Below are positions 8,786 to 16,498 of a DNA stretch of 36,081 bases, in pieces. Location: NCBI RefSeq assembly GCF_020179405.1, contig NZ_JAICBZ010000041.1, forward strand, positions 1-36,081. The letters run 5' to 3'. This DNA comes from Xinfangfangia pollutisoli. GTDB lineage: Bacteria; Pseudomonadota; Alphaproteobacteria; Rhodobacterales; Rhodobacteraceae. The position numbers and the translations under genes were made by a program. The notes beneath the pieces were generated by a model. That model had not been told where the DNA came from, searched no databases, and saw only the letters and a list, made by a program, of their open reading frames with translations. Positions within the stretch are counted from its first letter, which is position 1. Each line of letters starts with the position of its first letter.

Positions 8786-10047
8786 TGCGTGCCTTCTCCA
8801 TGGCGGATCGCCTGCAGCAGGATATCGGCCCCGCCCAGCTTTCCGGGTTTCAGATACAACCAGACCGGCCCGTCCGCATCGGCCAGGCATTCGCCCAGGC
8901 CGAGCGGCCCTTCCGGCAGGGCCCGTGCCGCCGCAAGGCCCAGCGCCGCCACCACCGCGCCCGAGGTCTCGCCGCCCGAAACGGCAAAGCGGCGGTGGCC
9001 GCGCGCCTGCAGGCCGCGGGCGACCTGCGCCAGCAGATCCTCGGCCCGGCGCGCCGCCGCCGAGGCGCCCAGCGCGCCCTGGCTGCGCGCCAGACCTTCG
9101 GCATCGGTCGCGGTCGAGATGGCGAAAGACCCGCCCTGCCGCGCCGCCCAGTCCAGCGCCTCGGTCACCAGCGCCCGGGGCGGGCGCGGATCCAGCAGAT
9201 CCAGCGTCAGAACCGGATGTTCCAGCGCCGCCAGCTGGCCCATCACCACCGGCCCGGTGCTGCCGGCCAGAACCGCGACCGGGCCCGAAGGCGGGGCGGC
9301 GGGCAGGGGCACCGCGCGCGGCGGGCAGAGCCGTTCGGCAAGACCGACGATCAGTGGATCGCTGGCCACCACCGGCAGATCCAGCGCCGCCGCCAGATCG
9401 GCGGTCACGGTCACGTCATCGTCGTCCGAGGCATCGAACAGCACATGGCCTGCGCCCTCGGCCGCCAGCCGCGCCAGCGCTGCTTCGGCCGTGGCCCGGC
9501 CCTGGTGCAGGGTCAGATGGCCGACCAGCCCGACCTTATGCGGGGTCTGGCGGCCCAGGAACCGCACCAGATCGGGGTCTTCCATCGGGGTCAGCGGATC
9601 AAGCCGCTTGATCGAATCGGTCACCAGCCGGTTGCGGTAGAACAGATAGCCCTGATGCACCGTCGCGCCAAAGCGCGGGAAGCCCGCGCTCATCAGCACC
9701 GGCCGCCGGCCGCTGCGCTCGGCCAGGTAATCGGCCGCCGGGCCGATATTGCCCCGTGCGGTGGAATCGAAACTGGCGCAGGCCTTGTAGGCAAGGCGCC
9801 CGCAGCCCGCGCCGGTCAGCGCCAGATCCCAGTCGGCGATCTCGGCCAGCGCCGCATCCAGCGGCACGGTGCGGCTGCGCGCCGCGGCAATCAGCGCCGC
9901 CGCGCCAAAGCTGCCGTCCGCGCCATCGGGCCGGAACAGGACGGCGCAGCAGATGCCGTGCCCTTCCAGCATGCCGGCCACCATCACGGCGCCGGTGAAA
10001 TCATCGGCGATGATGCCAAGCGCAGGCTGTGCGGATTGCATGGTCAT
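8776..10047 (-). CDS. otnK: Four-carbon acid sugar kinase family protein (3-oxo-tetronate kinase-like, DUF1537)
   Basis: A 423-aa OtnK-type kinase. Seen: the N-terminal GIIADDFTGA substrate-domain motif, KACASFDSTARGNIGP, the TVHQGYLFYRNRL segment, PLTPMEDPDL, and the C-terminal nucleotide-binding motif AVSGGETSGAVV followed by LKPGKLGG. Each has a direct counterpart in E. coli OtnK (YgbK) as I remember it. OtnK phosphorylates 3-oxo-tetronates in threonate and erythronate breakdown. The start at 10047 has AGGGGTGA upstream and lies 3 nt after the acyl-CoA dehydrogenase gene; the gene's end overlaps the aldolase start. No PdxA2, LtnD or DenD dehydrogenase, which would complete the known pathways, is in the window. 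The substrate may therefore not be a tetronate. Confidence 0.85.
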   Translation of the reverse strand: MTMQSAQPALGIIADDFTGAVMVAGMLEGHGICCAVLFRPDGADGSFGAAALIAAARSRTVPLDAALAEIADWDLALTGAGCGRLAYKACASFDSTARGNIGPAADYLAERSGRRPVLMSAGFPRFGATVHQGYLFYRNRLVTDSIKRLDPLTPMEDPDLVRFLGRQTPHKVGLVGHLTLHQGRATAEAALARLAAEGAGHVLFDASDDDDVTVTADLAAALDLPVVASDPLIVGLAERLCPPRAVPLPAAPPSGPVAVLAGSTGPVVMGQLAALEHPVLTLDLLDPRPPRALVTEALDWAARQGGSFAISTATDAEGLARSQGALGASAAARRAEDLLAQVARGLQARGHRRFAVSGGETSGAVVAALGLAAARALPEGPLGLGECLADADGPVWLYLKPGKLGGADILLQAIRHGEGTQCG

Positions 10048-10050
10048 CGG

Positions 10051-11193
10051 TCACCCCTGAGCGCACATGTCGCGCGCGATGATGATCTGCTGGATCTGCG
10101 ACGTTCCTTCGTACAGACGGAACAGCCGCACGTCGCGGTAGAAATGCTCGACCGGGTAGTCTTCCATATAGCCCGCGCCACCATGGATCTGCACCGCCCG
10201 GTCGGCCACGCGCCCCACCATTTCCGAGCAGAACAGCTTGCAGGACGCCGCCTCGCGGATGATCCGCTCGCCGCTGTCACAGCGCCGCGCGGCGTCGATC
10301 ACCATGCAGCGCCCGGCATAGGTTTCGGTCGCGCAATCGGCCAGCATGGCCTGGATCAGCTGGTGGTCGCAGATCCGTTTGCCGAATTGCACCCGCTGGG
10401 TGGCAAAGCCCGTCGCCTCGTCGCAGAGGCGCTGCGCCTGGCCGACGCAGAAGGCCGCGATATGCAGCCGGCCGCGGTTCAGCACCTTCATCGCGGTCTT
10501 GAAGCCCAGGCCCTCGACCCCGCCGATCACCGCATCGGCCGGGATCCGGCAATTGTCCAGGATCACGTCGCAGGTCTTGGTGCCGCGCTGACCCATCTTG
10601 CGGTCGGGCGGGCCCAGGGTCAGGCCCGGGCTGTCGGCCGGCACCAGAAAGGCGGTCACGCCCGCGGGGCCCGGCCCGCCGGTGCGGGCCATCAGGGTAA
10701 AGACATTGGCAACCGGCGCATTGGTGATGAAGCGCTTGGTCCCGTTCAGGATATACTGGTCGCCATCGCGCCGGGCGGTGGTCTTGACCGATCCGGCATC
10801 CGATCCGACATCCGGCTCGGTCAGGGCAAAGGCCCCGATCACCTCGCCCGAGGCCAGGCGCGGCAGCCAGTATTGCTTCTGCGCCTCGGTTCCGTCGGCG
10901 ATGATCCCCTGCGCGCCGATGCCGTTATTGGTGCCGAAGACCGACCGGAAGGCGGCCGAGGTATAGCCCAGCTCAAGCGCCACCAGCACCTCTTCCTCGA
11001 CCGTCAGGCCAAGCCCGCCATAGGCTTCGGGAATCGACAGGCCGAACAGGCCAAGCGCCCGCATCTCGTCGATGATCGCGGGCGGGATGGCGTTGCTCTG
11101 TTCCACCGCGGCTTCGGCGGGAACCAGGCGTTCGCGCACGAAACGGCGGATGGTTTCCACAAGCCCTGCAAGGACTTCTGCATCTCGAATCAT
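10051..11193 (-). CDS. Acyl-CoA dehydrogenase family protein
   Basis: A 380-aa FAD flavoenzyme that would introduce a trans-2 double bond into an acyl-CoA and pass electrons to ETF. Seen in order: the N-terminal helical domain, GLFGLSIPEAYGGLG, the FAD/substrate segment FALTEPDVGSDAGSVKTTA, FITNAPVANVFTLMART, DRKMGQRGTKTCDVILDN, IQIHGGAGYMEDY-like VQIHGGAGYMED, and RLYEGTSQIQ. The last contains E362, the catalytic base position of short and medium-chain enzymes. It is the first gene of the minus-strand unit with kinase and aldolase, and diverges from the E1 fusion. The ribosome site is weak (GACGA). It supplies the dehydrogenation step that the hydratase-domain protein at 1-584 would follow. 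The chain length or branching of its substrate cannot be read here. Confidence 0.93.
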   Translation of the reverse strand: MIRDAEVLAGLVETIRRFVRERLVPAEAAVEQSNAIPPAIIDEMRALGLFGLSIPEAYGGLGLTVEEEVLVALELGYTSAAFRSVFGTNNGIGAQGIIADGTEAQKQYWLPRLASGEVIGAFALTEPDVGSDAGSVKTTARRDGDQYILNGTKRFITNAPVANVFTLMARTGGPGPAGVTAFLVPADSPGLTLGPPDRKMGQRGTKTCDVILDNCRIPADAVIGGVEGLGFKTAMKVLNRGRLHIAAFCVGQAQRLCDEATGFATQRVQFGKRICDHQLIQAMLADCATETYAGRCMVIDAARRCDSGERIIREAASCKLFCSEMVGRVADRAVQIHGGAGYMEDYPVEHFYRDVRLFRLYEGTSQIQQIIIARDMCAQG

Positions 11194-11243
11194 CGGTCGT
11201 CTTGCCCTTTGTCACCAGGGTGAACCCGGCGTGAAGATTTCTG

Positions 11244-11271
11244 TTGCGCGAAAAGGCTGGCACGGCTTAAT
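11244..11271 (+). promoter_or_regulatory. Candidate promoter of the E1-binding protein-aminotransferase operon
   Basis: TTGCGC (11244-11249) and CTTAAT (11266-11271, four of six consensus bases) are separated by 16 nt. This predicts a start near 11278, with the palindrome at 11289-11305 just downstream, a repression-compatible position. No comparably clear promoter was found for the divergent acyl-CoA dehydrogenase gene in 11194-11360. Confidence 0.35.
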
Positions 11272-11288
11272 GTTCGGTTCAAGCGAAA

Positions 11289-11305
11289 ACGGAATTAATT
11301 TCCAC
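11289..11305. promoter_or_regulatory. Candidate IclR-family operator palindrome (site 2)
   Basis: The core CGGAATTAATTTCCA (11290-11304) matches the E. coli IclR consensus TGGAAATNATTTCCA at 12 of 14 defined positions. Its GGAA / TTCC arms are separated by TTAAT. Aligned with site 1 at 5834-5850 it is identical at 11 of 17 positions. It lies in the 167-bp divergent region between the acyl-CoA dehydrogenase and E1 operons. The match to consensus is seen; binding by the local IclR protein is inferred. Confidence 0.6.
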
Positions 11306-11360
11306 AAAAGCGAATCCCACCCCGGCAGGGCCGGGGCCAGGGATCACAGAAGGACTGAAG

Positions 11361-13535
11361 ATGCCGCACCGGATTCCGCTTTCTCCCATGGCACCGTGGT
11401 TTCGGCTGGAAGCGGATCTCGCCGATTGGCAGGCCGAAAAGCCGGCTGATCTGGTGCATTGGTACGGCCAGATGCTGCTGATCCGCCGCTTCGAGGAAAA
11501 GCTGCTGGAGCTTGAGAAGGCCGGGCTGATCCACGGCCCCGCGCATGCCTCGATCGGGCAAGAGGCCGGCGCCGTGGGCGCGATGTCCTGTCTCGGGGCC
11601 GAAGACCGGATCAACGGCACCCACCGCGCCCATCATCAGGTGCTGCTGAAGCTGGTCAATGCGGTCACGCCCGCCGGCTTCGACGTGCTGAACGACGATT
11701 TCACCGCCGAGATGGACGCGGCGCTGCACCGTTTCATGGCCGAGATCATGGGCCTGGAGCTGGGCTATTGCGGCGGCCGCGGCGGGTCGATGCACATGCG
11801 CCATGCCGCGGCCGGAATCATGGGCACCTCGGCCATCGTGGGCGGCAACCCGCCGCATGCCGTGGGCTATGCGCTGGCCGACAAGATGCTGGGCCGCGAT
11901 CAGGTTTCGGTCGCCTTCTTCGGCGATGGCGCGGCGCAGAACGGCGCCAGCTACGAGGCGATGAACATCGCCGCCGCACAGGGCGTGCCGACGATCTTCT
12001 TCATCGAGAACAATCTTTACGGCGTCGCGACCCGGCTGACCGAGATCACCCGGGAAAGCCGCATCTCGTCACGCGGGGCGATGTTCGGCATCCCCTCGAT
12101 CGAGGTTGACGGGATGGATGTGGTGGCGGTTCACAACGCCATGGCCGAAGCTCGTCGCATCATCGCGGCCGAAGGCGGGCCGGTGGTGATCGAGGCGCTG
12201 CTTTATCGCCATTTCCACCAGTCGGGCAGCCGCAAGGGCAGCGATTTCGGCTATCGTCCGACCGAGGAAGAGGCCGAATGGCTGGCGCGCGACCCGGTGA
12301 CGACCACCGCGGCGCGGCTGCGCGAGATGGGGATCCTCAGCGCCGAACATCTGGCGCAGATCGACAGCGCGGTGACCGGCCGGGTCGCGGCGGCGGCGGC
12401 GAAGCTGACCGAAACCGTGCCGGGCGGCAATGCGCTGCGCATCCCGGATGCGCTTTGGCCCGATCCGGCCTCGCGCGATGTGGGGATCCTGGGCGATCTG
12501 TCCGAACTGGCCGACAGCCGGATCGTCGATCATGCCGACCGGGCGGGGCGGCCGACCGAGCGGGTGAAATTCGTCACCGCCGCCTCCGAGACGCTGGCCG
12601 CGGCGATGGACCGCGATCCGCGCATCATCGTGATGGGCGAGGATGTCCACCAGATGCGCGGCGGGGTGTCGGGCTTTACCAAGGGGGCGCTGGAACGCTG
12701 GCCGGGCCGGGTTCTGCCGATGCCGATTGCCGAGAACGGCTTTACCGGCGTGGCGCTGGGCGCGGCGCTGAACGGGCTGCGCCCGGTGGTCGAGATCATG
12801 TTCGGCGACTTCTGCTTTACCGCCGCCGACCAGATCGCCCATGGCGCGGGCAAGGTGCGGCACATGTTCGGCTCGGGCTTTCCGGTGCCGCTGGTCATGC
12901 GGGTGCGCGTCTCGCCGCATACCGGCTATGGCTCGCAGCATTCCACCGATCCCTCGGCGCTGTTCGGCCTGTTCCCCGGCTGGCGCATCGTCAGCCCAAC
13001 CACGGCGCATGACTATATCGGCCAGATGAATGCCGCGCTGCGCTGCGACGATCCGGTGGTGATCATCGAGCATACCGAATTCTACCAGCGCGAATTCGAA
13101 GTGCCCGCCGGTGACCGCGATTTCATCATTCCCTTCGGCAAGGCCCATTGCGTGCGGCCCGGCACGGCCTGCACGGTTCTGGCCACCTCGGCCATGGTCG
13201 GCCAGGCGGTCAAGGCGGCCGAACAGACGGGGGTCGACGCCGAGGTGATCGACCTGCGCAACCTCGACCATCACGGCATCGACTGGGAGATGATCGGCGC
13301 CTCGATCGACCGCACGGGCCGGGTGATCATCGCCGAACAGACCGCCCGCAGCATGTCGATGGGCGCAACCTGGGCCGATGGCATCCAGGCGCGCTTCTTC
13401 GACAGTCTGGATCACGAAATCCTGCGCGTGACGGGCGGGCTTGCTGCGCCCACCGTCTCGGCAGTGCTGAATCGCGCCGCCCTGGCTTCGGCGGCGGATC
13501 TTGGCGAAGCGCTGCTTCGCATCACGGCCAACTAA
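11361..13535 (+). CDS. Thiamine-diphosphate-dependent 2-oxo acid (or acetoin-type) dehydrogenase E1, alpha and beta subunits fused
   Basis: A 724-aa protein that joins E1-alpha and E1-beta in one chain. Residues of about 30-350 are the alpha part: YGQMLLIRRFEEKL, the GTHRAHH loop, GGRGGSMHM, and the ThDP/Mg motif GDG at 188-190 with NN at 217-218. Residues of about 395-724 are the beta part: ETLAAAMDRDPRIIVMGED, ENGFTGVALGAALNGLRPV, DQIAHGAGKVRHM and SPHTGYGSQHS. Such enzymes take a 2-oxo acid or an acyloin, transfer the acyl group to lipoyl-E2 and make acyl-CoA. The likely E2 is the AcoC-like protein at 6761-8077, which suggests an acetoin-dehydrogenase-like complex. The start at 11361 follows AGAAGGACTGAAG. 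It leads the plus-strand operon with the binding protein and two aminotransferases, so its substrate may be a transamination product. Confidence 0.9.
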   Translation: MPHRIPLSPMAPWFRLEADLADWQAEKPADLVHWYGQMLLIRRFEEKLLELEKAGLIHGPAHASIGQEAGAVGAMSCLGAEDRINGTHRAHHQVLLKLVNAVTPAGFDVLNDDFTAEMDAALHRFMAEIMGLELGYCGGRGGSMHMRHAAAGIMGTSAIVGGNPPHAVGYALADKMLGRDQVSVAFFGDGAAQNGASYEAMNIAAAQGVPTIFFIENNLYGVATRLTEITRESRISSRGAMFGIPSIEVDGMDVVAVHNAMAEARRIIAAEGGPVVIEALLYRHFHQSGSRKGSDFGYRPTEEEAEWLARDPVTTTAARLREMGILSAEHLAQIDSAVTGRVAAAAAKLTETVPGGNALRIPDALWPDPASRDVGILGDLSELADSRIVDHADRAGRPTERVKFVTAASETLAAAMDRDPRIIVMGEDVHQMRGGVSGFTKGALERWPGRVLPMPIAENGFTGVALGAALNGLRPVVEIMFGDFCFTAADQIAHGAGKVRHMFGSGFPVPLVMRVRVSPHTGYGSQHSTDPSALFGLFPGWRIVSPTTAHDYIGQMNAALRCDDPVVIIEHTEFYQREFEVPAGDRDFIIPFGKAHCVRPGTACTVLATSAMVGQAVKAAEQTGVDAEVIDLRNLDHHGIDWEMIGASIDRTGRVIIAEQTARSMSMGATWADGIQARFFDSLDHEILRVTGGLAAPTVSAVLNRAALASAADLGEALLRITAN

Positions 13536-13576
13536 AAAAACGGATCGAATCAGGTCCACCAACAGGAGAAGGTCAC

Positions 13577-15175
13577 ATGCTATTCAAAGGTTTGGTTCCA
13601 AGGGCCGGCATTCTGTCGCTTGCGGTCGCTGCGGCCGCGTTCGGCATGATCGCGCCGCCGGCAAAGGCCGAGGAGAAGGCGCTGGTCATCGCCCGCGACC
13701 TTGACATCAACGCGCTCGACCCGGCGCGGGTCTGGTGCGACACCTGCCAGATCTATGCCACCTCGGTCTATGAACAGCTGGTCACGCTGGACAAGGACAA
13801 CAAGCTGCAGCCGCTGCTGGCCGCCAGCTGGACGGTCAACCCCGAACAGACGGTCTTCACCTTCACCCTGGACCCGGCGGCGAAATTCTCGGACGGCTCG
13901 CCGGTCGAGGCGAAGGATGTGAAATGGTCCTTCGAGCGGCTGAAGAACATCAAGGGCAATGCGGCCTTCATCGCCGACCCGATCAGCCATATCGACACGC
14001 CCGATGCGCAGACCGTGGTGATCACCCTGACCGCGGCCAATTCGGAATTCCTGAACCAGGTCGCCGCGGGCTTTCTGGGCGTGATCAACAGCGATGTGGC
14101 GGCCGAAAACGGTGCCCTTGCCGATGAGACGGCGGCCGAGAAGGACACGTCCGAGACCTGGTTCCTGTCGCATTCTGTCGGCAGCGGCCCCTTCGTGCTG
14201 GCCAATTACGAGCCGAACGCCGAATTGCGGCTGAAGCGGAACGAAAACTACTGGCGCGCCAAGCCCGCGGTGCCCGAGGTGATCTTCCGCCAGGTGAAGG
14301 ATGCGGTCGCGCAGGCGCAGATGCTGCAATCGGGCGAAGTCGACATCGCCATGCAGATCGACCCCGAAACCGCCAAATCGCTGGAAGGCTCGGATGCGGT
14401 GGTGGAACGGGTGCCCTCCTACAACTTCATCTACATCGCGCTGTCGCCGGGGGCGAAGGCCACGCCCATCGACATGACGCCCGACGTGCGCGAGGCGATT
14501 TCGATCGCGATCGATCGCACCGCGCTGATCGACTTCACCCTGGGCGGCGACGGGCGCGCGCTGGCGGCACCGATCCCGCTGGGCTTCCCCGGTGGCGATG
14601 GCCATCAGGTGCCCGAATACAATCCCGACAAGGCGAAAGAGATTCTGGCGGCGGCGGGGCTTGAGGCGGGTTTCACCCTGCAGACCATCTATCCCGACCT
14701 GAACGTCTATGGGGTGGATTTCAACCTGATGATGCAGAAGATCCAGCAGGATCTGGCCAAGGTCGGCATCGCGCTGGACCTGCAGCCGGTGCCCTTCGCC
14801 AACTGGCGTGAAATCGCGAATGGCGACCATATCCCGCTGACTGCGGTGTTCTTCGCCCCCGATTTCTTCGGCAGTTCGCAATATCTGGACGTGTTCGGCA
14901 TGCAGGACGGCTCGGTCTGGGCCAAGCGCGCCGGGGGCGACAAGGACCCGACGCTGATCAACCCGCGGGCGGGTGAGCTGAAGGCGGCGGCGCTTGCGGC
15001 CGCGACCCCGGACGAGGCCGAGAAGCTGTGGTTCGAAGCCGCGGAAGAGATGATCAAGAACCGCATCATCATTCCGATGGTCAGCCCCGACCTGATCCTG
15101 GCCTATGGCCCGCATGTGAAGGGCGTGCGCTACAGCGCCTGCTGCAACCTGCCGCTGGCCGAAATCAGCAACTGA
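13577..15175 (+). CDS. Periplasmic substrate-binding protein of a peptide/opine-type ABC transporter (SBP family 5)
   Basis: A 532-aa exported binding protein. The start at 13577 has a strong AGGAGAAGG site; the upstream open frame overlaps the E1 gene and is rejected. Residues 1-31 form a signal peptide (basic MLFKGLVPR, a hydrophobic stretch, cleavage after PAKA). No lipobox cysteine is present, so it is soluble and periplasmic. Mature features of family 5 are ALVIARDLDINALDPARVW, YEQLVTLDKDNKLQPLLAASW, FTLDPAAKFSDGSPVEAKDV, VGSGPFVLANYEPNAEL, and a C-terminal domain. It lies 41 nt after the E1 gene. It is the only binding protein in the window and probably serves the permeases and ATPases encoded at 1897-5746. 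The CDTC pair in VWCDTCQIY, near the expected pocket side, may be of interest. Confidence 0.92.
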   Translation: MLFKGLVPRAGILSLAVAAAAFGMIAPPAKAEEKALVIARDLDINALDPARVWCDTCQIYATSVYEQLVTLDKDNKLQPLLAASWTVNPEQTVFTFTLDPAAKFSDGSPVEAKDVKWSFERLKNIKGNAAFIADPISHIDTPDAQTVVITLTAANSEFLNQVAAGFLGVINSDVAAENGALADETAAEKDTSETWFLSHSVGSGPFVLANYEPNAELRLKRNENYWRAKPAVPEVIFRQVKDAVAQAQMLQSGEVDIAMQIDPETAKSLEGSDAVVERVPSYNFIYIALSPGAKATPIDMTPDVREAISIAIDRTALIDFTLGGDGRALAAPIPLGFPGGDGHQVPEYNPDKAKEILAAAGLEAGFTLQTIYPDLNVYGVDFNLMMQKIQQDLAKVGIALDLQPVPFANWREIANGDHIPLTAVFFAPDFFGSSQYLDVFGMQDGSVWAKRAGGDKDPTLINPRAGELKAAALAAATPDEAEKLWFEAAEEMIKNRIIIPMVSPDLILAYGPHVKGVRYSACCNLPLAEISN

Positions 15176-15182
15176 TCCTGCG

Positions 15183-15208
15183 GGGGGCGCCTTCCGGGCG
15201 CTCCCTTT
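15183..15208 (+). terminator. Intra-operon hairpin after the binding-protein gene (possible partial terminator or mRNA stabiliser)
   Basis: GGGGGCGCC and GGCGCTCCC pair over nine positions (one G-U) around a five-base loop, followed by only TTT. It lies just after the binding-protein stop and before the aminotransferase start. In many importer operons a 3' hairpin here protects the binding-protein mRNA so that it outnumbers downstream products. I infer the same role; the short T run argues against full termination. Confidence 0.5.
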
Positions 15209-15232
15209 CCCATGCCCGTCAGAGAGACACCC

Positions 15233-16477
15233 ATGACAGCCCTTCTCGGCAATTCCCGCGACCTCGCCCTGCAAGCCCGGGCGCAGCAGGTCATCCCCAA
15301 TGGCATGTGGGGCCATATGGCCACCCGGGCCATCGCGCCCGGCTATCCGCAATTCTTCTCGCGCTCGGACGGCTGCCGGGTCTGGGATGCCGATGGCAAT
15401 GACTATATCGACTTCATGTGTGCCTGGGGGCCGAACCTGCTGGGCTACCATCATCAGCAGGTCGATGCGGCGGCGCTGGCGCAGTTGCAGGCGGTCGATT
15501 CCGGCAATGGCCCGACCGAGGCGCTGGTCGAACTGGCCGAGCTGATGACCGCGACGGTCGACCATGCCGACTGGTGCCTGTTCCAGAAGAACGGCACCGA
15601 TGCCACGACGGTCTGCGTCACCATCGCCCGCGCCGCCACTGGCAAGCGCAAGGTGGTGATGGCAAAGGGCGCCTATCACGGCGCGGTGCCCTGGTGTTCG
15701 CCCTCGGTCGTGGGCGTCACCGCCGAGGACCGGGCCCATCTGATCGCATTCGACTGGGGCGACAGCGCCAGCCTTGAGGCCGCCGTGGCCCAGGCCGGCG
15801 ACGATCTGGCCGCGATCATCCTGACCGCCTTCCGCCACGATGTGGGGCGCGATCAGGAACTGCCCAGCCAGGCCTTCCTGCAGTCGGCCCGCGCCCTGTG
15901 CGACCGGACCGGCGCCTTGCTGATCTGCGACGATGTGCGGGCCGGCTTCCGGCTCGATTTGCGCGGCAGCTGGGCGCCCCTGGGCGTGAAGCCCGACCTT
16001 GCCGCCTATTCCAAGGCCATCGCCAATGGCTGGCCGCTGGCGGCGGTCGCCGGGGCCGACCGGGCGCGCGAGGGGGCGGCGAAGATCTTCACCACCGGAT
16101 CCTTCTGGTATGGCGCCGCGGCGATGGCGGCCGGTGCCGCCACGATCCGCATCCTGCGCGAAACCGATGCGCTGGCCCATATCGAAGCCATGGGCAACCG
16201 CCTGCGCAAGGGCCTGGACGAGGCCGCGGCCCGGCATGGCTACCGGCTGCGCCAGACCGGCCCGGTGCAGATGCCGATGGTGCTGGTCGATGGCGACCAG
16301 GATCTGCGCATCGGCAATGCGCTTTGCCTGGCGGCGTTGCGCCAGGGGGTGTTCCTGCACCCGAAGCACAACATGTTCCTCTGCGCGGCCCATATGCCCG
16401 ACGATATCGACCGCGCGGTCGAGGGCGCCGACAAGGCCTTCGCCGAGATCGCCGCCGCCGGCATCGTGCCGGCCTGA
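15233..16477 (+). CDS. Class III (HemL-like) PLP-dependent aminotransferase
   Basis: A 414-aa fold-type I enzyme of the glutamate-1-semialdehyde aminotransferase-like branch. Start 15233 (MTALLGNSRDLALQ) is preferred over the in-frame ATG at 15212, which lacks any ribosome site; AGAGAG precedes 15233. Seen: DADGNDYIDFMCAWGPNLLG, FQKNGTDATTVCVTIARAATGK, KGAYHGAVPW, the PLP-anchoring D233 in ICDDVRAGFRL, and catalytic K261 in AYSKAIANGWPLAAVAG. The FDEV motif of the family reads CDDV here. A true HemL is unlikely because the gene sits in a catabolic operon and lacks the strict GSA-aminotransferase motifs I would expect. It may be an omega- or beta-amino-acid transaminase, or possibly an aminomutase. 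It is paired with a class IV aminotransferase 21 nt downstream. Confidence 0.88.
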   Translation: MTALLGNSRDLALQARAQQVIPNGMWGHMATRAIAPGYPQFFSRSDGCRVWDADGNDYIDFMCAWGPNLLGYHHQQVDAAALAQLQAVDSGNGPTEALVELAELMTATVDHADWCLFQKNGTDATTVCVTIARAATGKRKVVMAKGAYHGAVPWCSPSVVGVTAEDRAHLIAFDWGDSASLEAAVAQAGDDLAAIILTAFRHDVGRDQELPSQAFLQSARALCDRTGALLICDDVRAGFRLDLRGSWAPLGVKPDLAAYSKAIANGWPLAAVAGADRAREGAAKIFTTGSFWYGAAAMAAGAATIRILRETDALAHIEAMGNRLRKGLDEAAARHGYRLRQTGPVQMPMVLVDGDQDLRIGNALCLAALRQGVFLHPKHNMFLCAAHMPDDIDRAVEGADKAFAEIAAAGIVPA

Positions 16478-16498
16478 CCGCAGCCGCAGGGAAGCCCG

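Noticed and set aside
15212-15232. Upstream ATG for the class III aminotransferase
   Set aside because: There is no ribosome site before it and the seven added residues are not family-like; 15233 is preferred.
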